This document shows, in pieces, positions 1 through 8,904 of a DNA stretch of 64,000 nucleotides. Origin of the DNA: an uncultured Pelagibacteraceae bacterium. GTDB taxonomy: Bacteria > Pseudomonadota > Alphaproteobacteria > Pelagibacterales > Pelagibacteraceae. The stretch is taken from the NCBI GenBank assembly GCA_902585415.1, contig CACIDN010000002.1, positions 106,158-170,157 of the forward strand, given 5' to 3'. Position numbers and translations under genes: made by a program. Numbering within the stretch: position 1 is the stretch's first letter; each line of letters begins with the position of its first letter. The notes under the pieces are model-generated. The model did not search any database. It was not told where the DNA came from and saw nothing but the letters and a program-made list of their open reading frames with translations.

Positions 1-282
1 CAATTGTTCTAAATTTTTTGTAAGTTCTTCCCCAATTATATCTGGTCTGGTTGCTAAAAATTGTCCAAGTTTTATAAAAGTAGTTCCAAGTTCTTGAATT
101 GTCGAGCTTAAATCATTTGTGTTTCCGGTTTGTTTTTGTTTTTTGCCAAAAGATAATGAGATTAAACTAAAAAAAAATTTGATAAAAAAGGGGACCTTGT
201 GTGTTTTATCAATAATTTTCACAATATCTGAAGAACCTATTTTTCTTGCAATCTTGAACAGTATAATGAACTTATTAATCAT
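1..282 (-). CDS. ubiB: UbiB family protein (ubiquinone biosynthesis atypical kinase/ATPase), N-terminal part
   Basis: My reading of the minus strand gives a protein starting MINKFIILFKIARKIGS and running off the window at about residue 94. It contains ELGTTFIKLGQFLATRPD followed by IIGEEL, the conserved N-terminal signature of the UbiB/ABC1/ADCK family, needed for ubiquinone synthesis and thought to be an atypical kinase or ATPase at the membrane. The ATG overlaps the ubiE stop in an ATGA junction, so ubiE and ubiB are very likely co-transcribed and translationally coupled. The ORF track missed it because it is short and cut by the window edge. The kinase-like core and C-terminal membrane segments lie outside. 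Confidence 0.88.
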   Translation of the reverse strand, partial: MINKFIILFKIARKIGSSDIVKIIDKTHKVPFFIKFFFSLISLSFGKKQKQTGNTNDLSSTIQELGTTFIKLGQFLATRPDIIGEELTKNLEQL

Positions 283-983
283 ATCTTCCACCCTGAGTGT
301 ATTGAAACTATACCTCCTGAAAGATTTTTATAATTTGGTTTATAGAATTTATTGCTTTTTAAAATTTCAATTAATTCTTCTTGATTTACAAAATTCTCAA
401 TGCTTTCTACTAAATATTCATAAGGTTTGCTTTCTCCGACAATAATTTTACCAATTGTTGGAATTAATTTAGAGTAATTTTTATATAATATTTCTAAATT
501 TTGATTTTGAATTTTTGAAAACTCAAGGCAAAAAAATCTACCCCCCTTTTTTAAGACTCTGTAAGCTTCTTTTATAGATTTATTTATACTTTTTGTGTTT
601 CTCAGTCCAAAACTAATTGTGTAAAAATCAAATCTATTACTTGGTAAATTTAAATTTTCAGCATTAGAAAGTTTCCATTTAATATTCTTATAATTTTTTA
701 GCCTTTTTTTCCCCTCACTCAACATTTTTTGATTAAAGTCTACACACAATATTTTTGAGTTATTATCATTAACATCTGAAAATAGTTTTGCTATATCTCC
801 AGTACCACAAGCCACATCTAAAAGAGTATCATTTGATGATGGATTTATTTGCTTTATCAGTTCTCTCTTCCAATATCTATGCACACCAAATGACATAAAG
901 TCATTCATTAAATCATATTTGTTATAAACAGTGTCAAAAACGCTTTTTACTAACCCTTTTTTTTGCTGAAGATTTTGCTGCAT
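279..983 (-). CDS. ubiE: UbiE ubiquinone biosynthesis C-methyltransferase
   Basis: At 234 residues this is close to the usual length of UbiE, the SAM-dependent C-methyltransferase that converts the demethyl benzoquinol intermediate on the way to ubiquinone. The glycine-rich SAM motif is LLDVACGTGDIAKLF, and downstream are FDFYTISFGLRN and EAYRVLKKGGRFFCLEFS, the conserved UbiE blocks. It is the first gene of a ubiE-ubiB pair (4-nt ATGA overlap) and is divergent from mutM across about 34 bases, so both promoters must sit in that gap or overlap the genes. Respiratory quinone synthesis fits an obligate aerobe; a menaquinone role is unlikely here. Confidence 0.95.
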   Translation of the reverse strand: MQQNLQQKKGLVKSVFDTVYNKYDLMNDFMSFGVHRYWKRELIKQINPSSNDTLLDVACGTGDIAKLFSDVNDNNSKILCVDFNQKMLSEGKKRLKNYKNIKWKLSNAENLNLPSNRFDFYTISFGLRNTKSINKSIKEAYRVLKKGGRFFCLEFSKIQNQNLEILYKNYSKLIPTIGKIIVGESKPYEYLVESIENFVNQEELIEILKSNKFYKPNYKNLSGGIVSIHSGWKI

Positions 984-1017
984 AGTAATAATATTATTCT
1001 TATTAATATAATATTAA

Positions 1018-1872
1018 ATGCCAGAATTACCAGAAGTAGAAGTAGTCACACGTTCATTAAAAAAGACAATTAAAAACCTTAAAATTATTAAAATCACTGT
1101 TAACAATCGAAATTTAAGGTTTAAGCTTCCAAAAGATTTTGAAAGTATTTTAAAAAATAAAATTATTAAAAATATTCAAAGAAAGTCTAAATATATCATA
1201 TTTGATTTTGGTAATAATTTTTATACAATTTTACATTTAGGCATGTCTGGAACTTTACATATTCCATCAAAGAAAAAAATTACAAACTTAAGCTTCTACA
1301 GCAATCCATCTTTACCAAAAAAACATAATCATGTAATTATTCATTTTAAAAAAATTAAACTAATTTATAATGACCCAAGAAGATTTGGATATTTCAAAAT
1401 ATTAAATAACAAAAACGATTTTGAAAATTATTTTACAAGGATTGGACCAGAGGCCTTAGATAAAGATTTTAACTTGATATACCTAACAAATAAAATTAAA
1501 AACAAAAAAAAAAATATTAAAAATTTTTTATTAGATCAAAAAATTGTTTCAGGTATAGGCAATATTTATGCAAATGAAATATTGTATAAATCTCAAATTT
1601 TGCCTACGAAAAGTGTTAAAAAATTAACCTCAATAGACTTAATTAAAATAATTAAATTTTCTAGATTAACACTTAACAATGCAATAAAATTTGGCGGATC
1701 ATCTATAAGAGATTTTAAGGGGATCTCTGGCGGTAAGGGAGATTTTCAAAAAAAATTTGCTGTCTACAACAGAGAAAATCAAAAATGCAATAAAAGTAAC
1801 TGTAAAGGAATAATTAAAAAAAGATATATATCTAACAGGTCGACTTTTATTTGTAATTATTGTCAATCATAA
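1018..1872 (+). CDS. mutM: Formamidopyrimidine-DNA glycosylase (Fpg/MutM)
   Basis: A bifunctional glycosylase/AP-lyase that removes 8-oxoguanine and formamidopyrimidines. After Met removal the N-terminus is PELPEVE, where Pro is the catalytic nucleophile and the following Glu is essential. The middle contains NDPRRFGYF and the helix-two-turn-helix segment LLDQKIVSGIGNIYANEILY, both Fpg signatures. The C-terminal zinc finger is visible as CNKSNC and CNYC, with a K/R-rich stretch between. The length of 284 residues is normal. It is divergent from ubiE and runs straight into the rpsT leader, so rpsT may be read partly from the mutM promoter. Confidence 0.96.
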   Translation: MPELPEVEVVTRSLKKTIKNLKIIKITVNNRNLRFKLPKDFESILKNKIIKNIQRKSKYIIFDFGNNFYTILHLGMSGTLHIPSKKKITNLSFYSNPSLPKKHNHVIIHFKKIKLIYNDPRRFGYFKILNNKNDFENYFTRIGPEALDKDFNLIYLTNKIKNKKKNIKNFLLDQKIVSGIGNIYANEILYKSQILPTKSVKKLTSIDLIKIIKFSRLTLNNAIKFGGSSIRDFKGISGGKGDFQKKFAVYNRENQKCNKSNCKGIIKKRYISNRSTFICNYCQS

Positions 1873-1919
1873 AAAAATTGTTGACCACTTCACGTTCTAA
1901 GGTTATACCAGCTCCTCTT

Positions 1920-2180
1920 ATGGCGAATACAAAATCAGCAATAAAAAGAATTAGAAGAATTAAAAGACAAACATCTATTAATAAAGTTAGAAAAAGTAGA
2001 TTTAAAATTGCTCTTAAAAAAATGAACGGACTGATTGAAAAAAAAGACAAAAAAAAAGCATTAACTTACTTGCCTAAGTTGAATTCTGAACTTATGAAGA
2101 TAGCAAAAACTGGCATCATAAAAAAAAGAAATGCATCAAGAAACATTTCGAGAATTACTAGAAAAATAAACATCCTTTAA
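1920..2180 (+). CDS. rpsT: 30S ribosomal protein S20
   Basis: A small basic protein of 86 residues beginning MANTKSAIKRIRRIKRQ, the S20 start, and ending with the KRNASRNISRITRKINIL type of C-terminus. S20 binds 16S rRNA early in 30S assembly. The ORF track begins 20 codons upstream at a TTG; I chose the ATG at 1920 because family members begin with MANxKSA and the upstream residues do not look like S20. The order mutM-rpsT-dnaA is common in Alphaproteobacteria. Confidence 0.96.
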   Translation: MANTKSAIKRIRRIKRQTSINKVRKSRFKIALKKMNGLIEKKDKKKALTYLPKLNSELMKIAKTGIIKKRNASRNISRITRKINIL

Positions 2181-2432
2181 GCAACCCTAGGTTACGTAAA
2201 AAAACAACCTAAAATTTATTAATACTAGATATAAACGGATTGCAAATCTGCAGACTAGATGTTGAGTCAAATTAAAAATGTAATTTAATAAATTTTTTTT
2301 AGTAATTCTTTTTTTACCATAATTAAAAAAAATTCAATTTCTAATTTATTCAATTAGGGATTTTATTTTTTTTTTTTAAATTTAAAAATTTTATTGAATA
2401 TTTTTCCTTTAGAATTTAGATGGAGTTTCCTA
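2181..2432. promoter_or_regulatory. dnaA upstream region; no convincing oriC elements seen
   Basis: This is about 250 bases between rpsT and dnaA, extremely AT-rich and with long T runs near 2365-2380. Just after the rpsT stop there is a weak inverted repeat, TAGGTT (2188-2193) and AACCTA (2206-2211), possibly a poor terminator. I found no TTATCCACA-like DnaA boxes by eye. Around 2234-2252 is a tRNA-Cys-like anticodon arm without the rest of a tRNA. The dnaA promoter must lie here, but I cannot place it with confidence. Confidence 0.4.
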
Positions 2433-3827
2433 ATGAAAAATAATTTAAATGTTAACATTAATAAAAATTTTAACTGGGAACTCATTCAAAAAGAATTACG
2501 TAGACAATTTGGAAATGAAATTTATGAGAGCTGGTTAAGAAAAATCATATTTGAGGAAAAGTTTATCAATTATATATTAGTTTCTGTATCAACAAGATTT
2601 ATTAGAGATTGGATTGTTTCTCGATACTTAGATCAAATACTTGGGATAATTAAAAAATTTAACAAAGAAATAGTTAGAATAGAGTTTAAAATAGAAAATA
2701 AAACAAATAACGATTCGAATAATATTGAAAAAAATCTAGATACAAATATATCTTTTATAAAGGACTCTTTTTTACAATATAACCGAATAGACAACAGTAA
2801 ATCTTTTGAAAACTTTATTATAGGTGAAAGCAACAAGCTTGCTTATGAAGCATCAAAAAAAGTCTCGGAAAAAGTTTCAAATTATAATCCATTTTATTTG
2901 TACGCAGGTGTTGGCATGGGTAAAACACATCTTTTAAACGCCATAGGTCTTGAGCTCAAAAAAGAGAATAAAGTCACATTTATATCAGCAGAGAGGTTTA
3001 TGTATCAATTTGTGAAATCAATTAGATCAAATGAAATGGTGAAATTTAAAGATAATTTTAGAAATACTGATGTCTTAATTATAGATGATATTCAATTTAT
3101 GAATGGAAAAGAAGCAATGCAAGAAGAATTCTTTCACACATTTAATTCTTTGATTGATAAAGGATCAAAAGTTATTTTGTCTGCAGACAGACCACCTAAT
3201 AAGCTATTAAAAATACAAGAGAGAATAAAATCCAGATTTGCAGGAGGCTTAGTAGTAGATATTCAAAACCCAGAATACGATTTACGTTTAAGAATTTTAA
3301 AGAAAAAAGTTGATGAATTAAATTTATTATACAAAGAAAATTTAAATATTACAGATGATTTGCTAAAATTTATTAGTAATGAAATAAGGAGTAGTATTAG
3401 AGAGCTAGTAGGTGCATTAAATAGAATAGCATCTTTTTCAAGAATTTATAATAGAGTTCCAAATTTAAACGAAATTAAAATAATTTTGAAAGATTTGCTC
3501 AACTTAAATGAAACAAAAATCACAATAGAAAATATACAAACATTAGTTTGTAAATACTTCAAAATAAGCAAAAATGAGATGTTATCATCGAGAAGATCTA
3601 GATATTTAGTCAGACCCAGGCAGGTTGCAATATATTTGTCTAAAATTCTTACAACTAAGTCCTTACCCGAAATTGGAAGGGAGTTCTCAAATCGAGATCA
3701 TACAACAATAATACATTCTGTAAAAGCAATAGAAAAACTTAAAATAGACAACCTGGAAATTTCTAACGGAATAAACTTTTTAAAAAATCAAATATTATAC
3801 AATAAAGAAAATGAAGTTCAGTGTTAA
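2433..3827 (+). CDS. dnaA: Chromosomal replication initiator DnaA
   Basis: The AAA+ initiator that binds DnaA boxes and opens oriC. From the ATG at 2433 it is 464 residues, a normal length. An N-terminal domain I (WELIQKELRRQFGNEIYESWLRKI) is followed by a short linker, the Walker A motif GVGMGKTHL near residue 159, Walker B as VLIIDDIQF, sensor/arginine-finger region, and the C-terminal DNA-binding signature GREFSNRDHTTIIHSV. The track start is a TTG 13 codons earlier; GGAG lies just upstream of the ATG at 2433, which decides the start. dnaN begins inside its last codons (17-nt overlap). Confidence 0.97.
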   Translation: MKNNLNVNINKNFNWELIQKELRRQFGNEIYESWLRKIIFEEKFINYILVSVSTRFIRDWIVSRYLDQILGIIKKFNKEIVRIEFKIENKTNNDSNNIEKNLDTNISFIKDSFLQYNRIDNSKSFENFIIGESNKLAYEASKKVSEKVSNYNPFYLYAGVGMGKTHLLNAIGLELKKENKVTFISAERFMYQFVKSIRSNEMVKFKDNFRNTDVLIIDDIQFMNGKEAMQEEFFHTFNSLIDKGSKVILSADRPPNKLLKIQERIKSRFAGGLVVDIQNPEYDLRLRILKKKVDELNLLYKENLNITDDLLKFISNEIRSSIRELVGALNRIASFSRIYNRVPNLNEIKIILKDLLNLNETKITIENIQTLVCKYFKISKNEMLSSRRSRYLVRPRQVAIYLSKILTTKSLPEIGREFSNRDHTTIIHSVKAIEKLKIDNLEISNGINFLKNQILYNKENEVQC

Positions 3828-4923
3828 TCAAAAAGATTTGCAGGAGTCATTAGGATTTTGTCAAAATGTGATCGAGAGAAGAAGCACTTTACCGATTTTA
3901 TCTAATGTTTTAATTGAGGCAAAATCAGGCAAACTTAAAATTACAGCTACTGATCTGGATTTAATATTTGTTCATTATGTTAACAATGTAGATATTTCTG
4001 TAGAAGGAGAAACAACTACAAACTCTACAATTATGCATGATATTGTAAGAAAGCTTTCTTCTGGTAAAAAAATAAACATAGAGTCTATTTCTGAGAGCAA
4101 AATTCAGATTGAGACAGAAAAATCAGTTTTTAAATTAAATTGTTTAGATGCAAAAGAATTTCCGCTCTCTGAGGATAATATGGAGGCAGAGGAAGTTTTA
4201 CTTAATTCTCAAAATTTTTTAAAACTTTTAAATAAATGTAAATTTTCAATATCAAACGATGAGACAAGACATTTTTTGAGTGGAATTTTTATCCACTTTA
4301 CACAAAGTGAAGAAAAAAACTTTCTTACCGCAGTATCAACTGACTCCCACAGAATGTCTGTTTCTAAAATGAGACTAGATCAGCCTATAAAATTTGAGCC
4401 AATTATATTGCCTAAAAAAACGATATATCAACTATGTTCTCTTCTTGAGAGCTTTAATGGAAATTTAAAATTATATAACTCAAAATCAAAAGTAAAATTT
4501 GCATTAAATAACAGTATTTTAACATCAAAAGTTATAGATGGTAAATTTCCAAATTATATACAAGTAATACCAAAAAATAACAAAAAAAAACTGGAAGCAG
4601 ACTTAGGCTTGTTTCAAAATAGCGTTGATAGGGTTGCTTCGGTTTCCTCAGATAAAAAAGATGGTGTAAGATTTAATATTTCTAAAGACCAGCTAGATCT
4701 CTCAGTTAACAATACTAATAGTGGAAATGGAAAAGAGACTTTGTCTGTTAAATTTGATCACGATTTAGATATAAGCTTTAATTCTAAATATTTAATTGAT
4801 GTTTCTAGCCAACTAGAGGGGAAAAATATTGAAATTTATTTCAATGATACTGCGTCACCTGCGCTAATTAAAGATCCAGGTGATTTTGACAGTATATATG
4901 TTATTATGCCAATGAAAGGTTAG
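3811..4923 (+). CDS. dnaN: DNA polymerase III beta subunit (sliding clamp)
   Basis: A 370-residue beta clamp, the ring that tethers replicative polymerase to DNA. The N-terminus MKFSVNQKDLQESLGFCQNVIERRSTLPILSNVLI matches the family, as do LSGIFIHF, STDSHRMSVS, KFPNYIQVIP and the C-terminal end SIYVIMPMKG, close to the usual YVVMPMRL-type ending that forms part of the protein-binding pocket. It starts in another frame inside dnaA, so expression of dnaA and dnaN is almost certainly coupled. The gene ends two bases before the plsC stop on the opposite strand. Confidence 0.97.
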   Translation: MKFSVNQKDLQESLGFCQNVIERRSTLPILSNVLIEAKSGKLKITATDLDLIFVHYVNNVDISVEGETTTNSTIMHDIVRKLSSGKKINIESISESKIQIETEKSVFKLNCLDAKEFPLSEDNMEAEEVLLNSQNFLKLLNKCKFSISNDETRHFLSGIFIHFTQSEEKNFLTAVSTDSHRMSVSKMRLDQPIKFEPIILPKKTIYQLCSLLESFNGNLKLYNSKSKVKFALNNSILTSKVIDGKFPNYIQVIPKNNKKKLEADLGLFQNSVDRVASVSSDKKDGVRFNISKDQLDLSVNNTNSGNGKETLSVKFDHDLDISFNSKYLIDVSSQLEGKNIEIYFNDTASPALIKDPGDFDSIYVIMPMKG

Positions 4924-4925
4924 AG

Positions 4926-5627
4926 TTAAGAAATATTATTAAGTTCATCGTATATACTTTTTTCAACTTTACTTGCTAGCTCATTTTTTTCTAGCCCATT
5001 TGAAAATAAATTTAATATAGAAATAGTTATTGTTTGATTGGGTTTTAATCTACCGTTCCTAGGCCACACTTTCCCTGAATTAATTGCAACTGGCAAACAT
5101 GAAATTTTAAGATCATTGTAAATTCTTGAGAATCCTTTTTTAAATCTCGATCTATCATCAAAACTCTTCCTTGTGCCTTGTGGAAAAATTATTAAGGTTC
5201 TGCGATCATCCTGTAAAATTTTTTTTACTTGTTCAGAAAAATTTAGGTTGTCTTTTGAAATTCTATTTCTATTGATTGATATGCAGCCCATTTTTTTTAA
5301 ATACCATCCAAACAAAGGTATCTTTGTAAGTTCCTTTTTAAGAATAAAAACTGAATTATCAAATATAGTTTGTAAAAAAAACGTCTCAAAAATAGATTGG
5401 TGAGAACTTACAACAAAGTATTTTTTATTGGTAATTAAGTTATCCGACCCTTTAATTTCAATTTTGGTAGACATAATTAGTTTTAAACAAAATCCAGTCC
5501 AGTAACCTGCTATTTTTCCTCCTAATATAACTAAATTTCTGGTAAGTAATAAGGTAGGTGTAAATAAAATTAAAAGAAATATTAAACCGAAATAGAAAAC
5601 AAATAGAAAAAAAATATTTCTTGCCAT
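4926..5627 (-). CDS. plsC: 1-acyl-sn-glycerol-3-phosphate acyltransferase (PlsC family)
   Basis: Adds the second acyl chain to lysophosphatidate during phospholipid synthesis at the inner membrane. The protein has 233 residues, with hydrophobic N-terminal segments (IFFLFVFYFGLIFLLILF) that anchor it. The acyltransferase block I reads VSSHQSIFETFF, an HX4E version of the usual HX4D, and the later substrate block is FPQGTRKSF. Both variants are, from memory, common in alphaproteobacterial PlsC. It lies 4 bases downstream of lysA on the same strand, probably the last gene of argH-lipoprotein-lysA-plsC. Substrate preference cannot be read from sequence. Confidence 0.85.
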   Translation of the reverse strand: MARNIFFLFVFYFGLIFLLILFTPTLLLTRNLVILGGKIAGYWTGFCLKLIMSTKIEIKGSDNLITNKKYFVVSSHQSIFETFFLQTIFDNSVFILKKELTKIPLFGWYLKKMGCISINRNRISKDNLNFSEQVKKILQDDRRTLIIFPQGTRKSFDDRSRFKKGFSRIYNDLKISCLPVAINSGKVWPRNGRLKPNQTITISILNLFSNGLEKNELASKVEKSIYDELNNIS

Positions 5628-5631
5628 CGAA

Positions 5632-6846
5632 TTAAATTAAGTCATTCAAACTTTGTTTTTTACTAATTTTTTTTATATTTGACTTATTTACAATTACTTC
5701 TAGAGGACGCGGCCTTAAGTTATAGTTAGATGTTAAAACAATCCCATATGCACCAACATCTTTAATTGCTAAATTATCACCTTCATTTAATTGTTGATAA
5801 TTTTTGGTTCTTAGAAAACGATCAGATGTTTCACAAATTGGTCCAACAAAATCATGTGAAATAGAATTTTTACTTGATTTTTTAACTAGTGGAATTATAT
5901 CATGCCTAGAATTGTAAAGTGCAGGTCTTATCAAATCGTTCATTCCAGCATCTATAATAATAAATTTCTTATTTGTGGTTTTTTTAATATAGATTATTTT
6001 GGTCAATAATATTGCTGTGTTTCCCACTATAGACCGACCGGGCTCGAATATTATCTTACAACTATTTTTTTTTGCAAATTTGTGAATATTTTTTGAAAGT
6101 CTTGTATAATCCAACTTTTTACCCTCTTTGTTATATTTGATACCCATACCCCCACCTAAATCTACATACTCAAATTTATGTTTTGTTTTTGATAAAATTG
6201 CATTGATTGAGATAAGCACATTATCATATGGTTTATTTTGAGTTATTTGACTCCCGATATGAACACTTAAACATTTGAATTTAATATCTTTTGAATTAGC
6301 GAATTTATTTAGAATTTTTATTATCTCAGCTTTATTCAATCCAAATTTATCTTGTGTTCTACCAGTTGATATTTTTGAATTAGTTTTTGCGTCTACATTT
6401 GGATTTAATCTCAAACCAACGCTAACCTTCTTTTTCAATTTTTTAGCTAATTTTTCTATAATTTTTAATTCACTTTCAGATTCAACATTTATTAAGAGTA
6501 TATTCTTATTAATTGCAAATTTGAGTTCTTCAAACTTTTTTCCTACGCCAGAATAAACAATTTTATTTGGTTTAAAACCTAAGGATAACACTTTCTTCAA
6601 TTCACCGTCAGACACTACATCGGCTCCAAGACCGTGTTTCTTTACAATTTTAAGTATATTTGAATTATAATTTGATTTAACTGAGAAACAAATTAAAGGA
6701 TCAAAAGATTTGAAAGAACTTTTAAAATTATTTATATTTTCAATTAATCTTTTAGTTGAGTAACAATAAATTGGTGACCCATATTTTTTAATTAGGTTTT
6801 CTGCTTTAATTTTTTCAATATAAAAGTTGTTTTTTTTATAATGCAT
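5632..6846 (-). CDS. lysA: Diaminopimelate decarboxylase
   Basis: Makes L-lysine from meso-diaminopimelate using PLP. The fold-III PLP enzyme signature is visible: ICFSVKSNYNSNILK with the Schiff-base lysine, the SVHIGSQ strand, YVDLGGGMGIKY binding phosphate, FEPGRSIVGN, and the C-terminal GPICETSDRFL motif supplying the active-site cysteine from the other subunit. The 404-residue length is typical. It follows a small lipoprotein gene with a TAATG junction, an arrangement (argH-lptM-lysA) widely seen in Proteobacteria. Confidence 0.95.
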   Translation of the reverse strand: MHYKKNNFYIEKIKAENLIKKYGSPIYCYSTKRLIENINNFKSSFKSFDPLICFSVKSNYNSNILKIVKKHGLGADVVSDGELKKVLSLGFKPNKIVYSGVGKKFEELKFAINKNILLINVESESELKIIEKLAKKLKKKVSVGLRLNPNVDAKTNSKISTGRTQDKFGLNKAEIIKILNKFANSKDIKFKCLSVHIGSQITQNKPYDNVLISINAILSKTKHKFEYVDLGGGMGIKYNKEGKKLDYTRLSKNIHKFAKKNSCKIIFEPGRSIVGNTAILLTKIIYIKKTTNKKFIIIDAGMNDLIRPALYNSRHDIIPLVKKSSKNSISHDFVGPICETSDRFLRTKNYQQLNEGDNLAIKDVGAYGIVLTSNYNLRPRPLEVIVNKSNIKKISKKQSLNDLI

Positions 6847-6962
6847 TAAATAAATATTTTTTGACTTTGACTAATATTATTTACTTTATATTCAGGATCA
6901 GCTTTCTTCCCACATGAATTTAAAAATAACAAAACAATTAAAACTAATAAAAAATTTTTCAT
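6846..6962 (-). CDS. Small LptM-like lipoprotein
   Basis: A 38-residue ORF below the track cutoff. It reads MKNFLLVLIVLLFLNSCGKKADPEYK and continues for 13 residues. A short hydrophobic signal is followed by the lipobox LNSC, then GKKADPEY, resembling the CGxKGPLYxP type of LptM/YifL lipoproteins that assist the LptD outer-membrane translocon. It overlaps argH by ATGA and lysA by one base (TAATG), exactly the argH-lptM-lysA placement known elsewhere. Function is inferred from signal, motif and context; the family match after the cysteine is weak. Confidence 0.72.
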   Translation of the reverse strand: MKNFLLVLIVLLFLNSCGKKADPEYKVNNISQSQKIFI

Positions 6963-8353
6963 TTAATTTCTTTTTTAAGTTTATTTATCATCTTCCTAAT
7001 GTTTTCAAAAGATGTTCCTCCATAAGATTTCTTTGAGTTGACTGAATTTTTCAACTCTGCTTGTTCCAAAATTTCATAATTTAGTCTTTTATCTATACTT
7101 TTAATTTGATCTATATTTAATTCTTCAAATGTTAAATTTAATTTTTCAGCTAAATTTACAATTTTTGAGGTTATTTTATATGCTTCTCTGAAAGTAATAT
7201 TTAAATTTTTCACCATGTTGTCAGCTAGGTCAGTAGCTGTTGTATAACCTTTGCCGGCTGTTTTAAGCATTTCTTGCTTGTTAATTATTAGTCCTTTTAA
7301 AACTTCATCAAATAATATCAAACTATTTTTCAATGTGTCAAACGACTTAAAAACTAATTCCTTGTCATCTTGCAAATCTTTAAAATAAGATAACGGTAGT
7401 CCCTTCACTATTGTCATCATTGAAATTAAAGAACCATAGCTAAAACCTGTTTTTCCTCTTAAATACTCTAATGTATCTGGATTTTTTTTTTGAGGCATAA
7501 TAGAGGAGCCAGTTGTCAAATTATCTTTTAGTTTTATAAAATTAAATTGATCAGAGTTCCAAATAATCATTTCTTCAGAAATTCTTGAAATATGCATTGA
7601 ACATATTGAAACATTGTATAAAAAATCTAAAACAAAATCTCTATCAGATACTGTATCAATTGAATTATTAGTAGGCTTTTCAAATTTCAGTTTTTTTGTT
7701 GTATACCATCTATCAATTTTAAAAGAGGTACCAGAAATTGCACAAACTCCCAGCGGGTTTTCGTTTAAGCTTTGTAAGCTATTATTAAATCTTATTTTAT
7801 CTCTTTTAAACATTTCAACACATGACATAAAGTAATGTGCGAGTGAAATTGGCTGAGCATTTTTTAGATGTGTAAAGCCTGGTAAAACTGTTTTTATATT
7901 TTTCTGTGCATTATTAATTAAAGTTTTTATTACTTTTATCAGCAAATTATTAATCTCATTCGTAGAATCTTTCATCCAAAGCTTCAAATCTGTTAATACT
8001 TGATCATTTCTAGATCTAGCAGTATGTAAAAAACCGGCATCTTCTCCTATTAAATCAAATAATCTACTTTCAATATTCATATGAATATCTTCCTTAGAAA
8101 TATCAAATTTAAATTTTTTTTTCTCAATCTCATTTTTAATTCTGTTTAAACCCCATAAAATTTTATCCTTTACTTTGAGAGAAATAATTTTTTGCTTATA
8201 AAGCATTTCTGTGTGGACTACAGAACCCCTAATATCCTGTCTGTATAAACGTTTATCTATATTGATAGAGGATCCTATATTCTTAAAATTGTTTGAAGTC
8301 GGCCTTTTAATTCGTGCGCTCCAAACTGCGTAGTTGTTTTTATTTTTTCTCAT
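6959..8353 (-). CDS. argH: Argininosuccinate lyase
   Basis: The last step of arginine synthesis, splitting argininosuccinate to arginine and fumarate. The fumarase/aspartase superfamily signature GSSIMPQKKNPD is present with its catalytic serine, together with HTARSRNDQV and GFTHLKNAQPISLAHY. The N-terminus VWSARI replaces the usual lWGGRF. The length of 464 residues is normal. It heads a minus-strand operon leading into the lipoprotein gene, lysA and plsC, with a 4-base overlap at its end. It is divergent from the thioredoxin-like gene across 23 bases. Confidence 0.96.
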   Translation of the reverse strand: MRKNKNNYAVWSARIKRPTSNNFKNIGSSINIDKRLYRQDIRGSVVHTEMLYKQKIISLKVKDKILWGLNRIKNEIEKKKFKFDISKEDIHMNIESRLFDLIGEDAGFLHTARSRNDQVLTDLKLWMKDSTNEINNLLIKVIKTLINNAQKNIKTVLPGFTHLKNAQPISLAHYFMSCVEMFKRDKIRFNNSLQSLNENPLGVCAISGTSFKIDRWYTTKKLKFEKPTNNSIDTVSDRDFVLDFLYNVSICSMHISRISEEMIIWNSDQFNFIKLKDNLTTGSSIMPQKKNPDTLEYLRGKTGFSYGSLISMMTIVKGLPLSYFKDLQDDKELVFKSFDTLKNSLILFDEVLKGLIINKQEMLKTAGKGYTTATDLADNMVKNLNITFREAYKITSKIVNLAEKLNLTFEELNIDQIKSIDKRLNYEILEQAELKNSVNSKKSYGGTSFENIRKMINKLKKEIK

Positions 8354-8376
8354 GATAATTACAAATTATATTTAGT

Positions 8377-8904
8377 ATGTCTAAATTAATTAAATTTTTT
8401 ATAGCAGTTATATTTATTTTTTCTACATTTAGTAGCCACTCTAAAGATTTAAATTTACCAAAAAATTTGATTATTAAAGAAAAAATTAAAGAATATAAGG
8501 ATGTATTTTTTAAGAATAGATTAGATGAGGATATTAATTTATCAAATTACAATGGAAAGTTAATTTTAATGAATTTTTGGGCAACCTGGTGTGAACCTTG
8601 TAAAGAAGAAATGCCCTCACTTGATAAGCTTGCAGTTGATCAAAATTTTAAAAACTTAGAAATTTTAGCAATAAATATCGGTCAAGAAAAAATAAATAAA
8701 ATTGAAGAATTTTATAATAAAACTAAAATTGAAAAATTAGATATATTTTATGATACAGATGTCAGACTAGCAAAAAAATTTTTACTTCGCGGGGTTCCAA
8801 CAACATTAATTATCAATAAAGAAGGCAAGGAAATAGCTAGAGTTGTAGGGTCTATAGATTTTCAAGATAATAGATTTAAGTCATGGCTTCAGAACTTTGA
8901 TTAA
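8377..8904 (+). CDS. TlpA/ResA-type thioredoxin-like protein
   Basis: A 175-residue exported thiol-disulfide protein. An N-terminal hydrophobic stretch (FFIAVIFIFSTFSSHS) looks like a signal peptide or anchor, and the thioredoxin fold carries MNFWATWCEPCKEEMPSL with the WCxxC active site, then a cis-proline GVPTTLIINKEG. Such proteins reduce periplasmic disulfides, for example in cytochrome c maturation or copper delivery; which applies here cannot be told. The argH-tlpA divergent arrangement is common in Alphaproteobacteria. It converges on the HIG1 gene with a 4-base overlap. Confidence 0.88.
   Translation: MSKLIKFFIAVIFIFSTFSSHSKDLNLPKNLIIKEKIKEYKDVFFKNRLDEDINLSNYNGKLILMNFWATWCEPCKEEMPSLDKLAVDQNFKNLEILAINIGQEKINKIEEFYNKTKIEKLDIFYDTDVRLAKKFLLRGVPTTLIINKEGKEIARVVGSIDFQDNRFKSWLQNFD

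Noticed and set aside
119-445. ORF of 108 aa on the plus strand at the window start
   Set aside because: It is antisense to ubiB and ubiE, both clearly supported by family motifs.
2234-2267. tRNA-Cys-like anticodon arm (CGGATTGCAAATCTG) upstream of dnaA
   Set aside because: Four pairs and a GCA-type loop are present, but there is no matching acceptor stem, D arm or T arm, so it is not a tRNA gene; it may be a chance match or an old relic.
4926-5627. PlsC with HX4E and FPQGTR instead of HX4D and FPEGTR
   Set aside because: Looks like loss of catalytic acids, but these variants are, from memory, common in alphaproteobacterial PlsC proteins.
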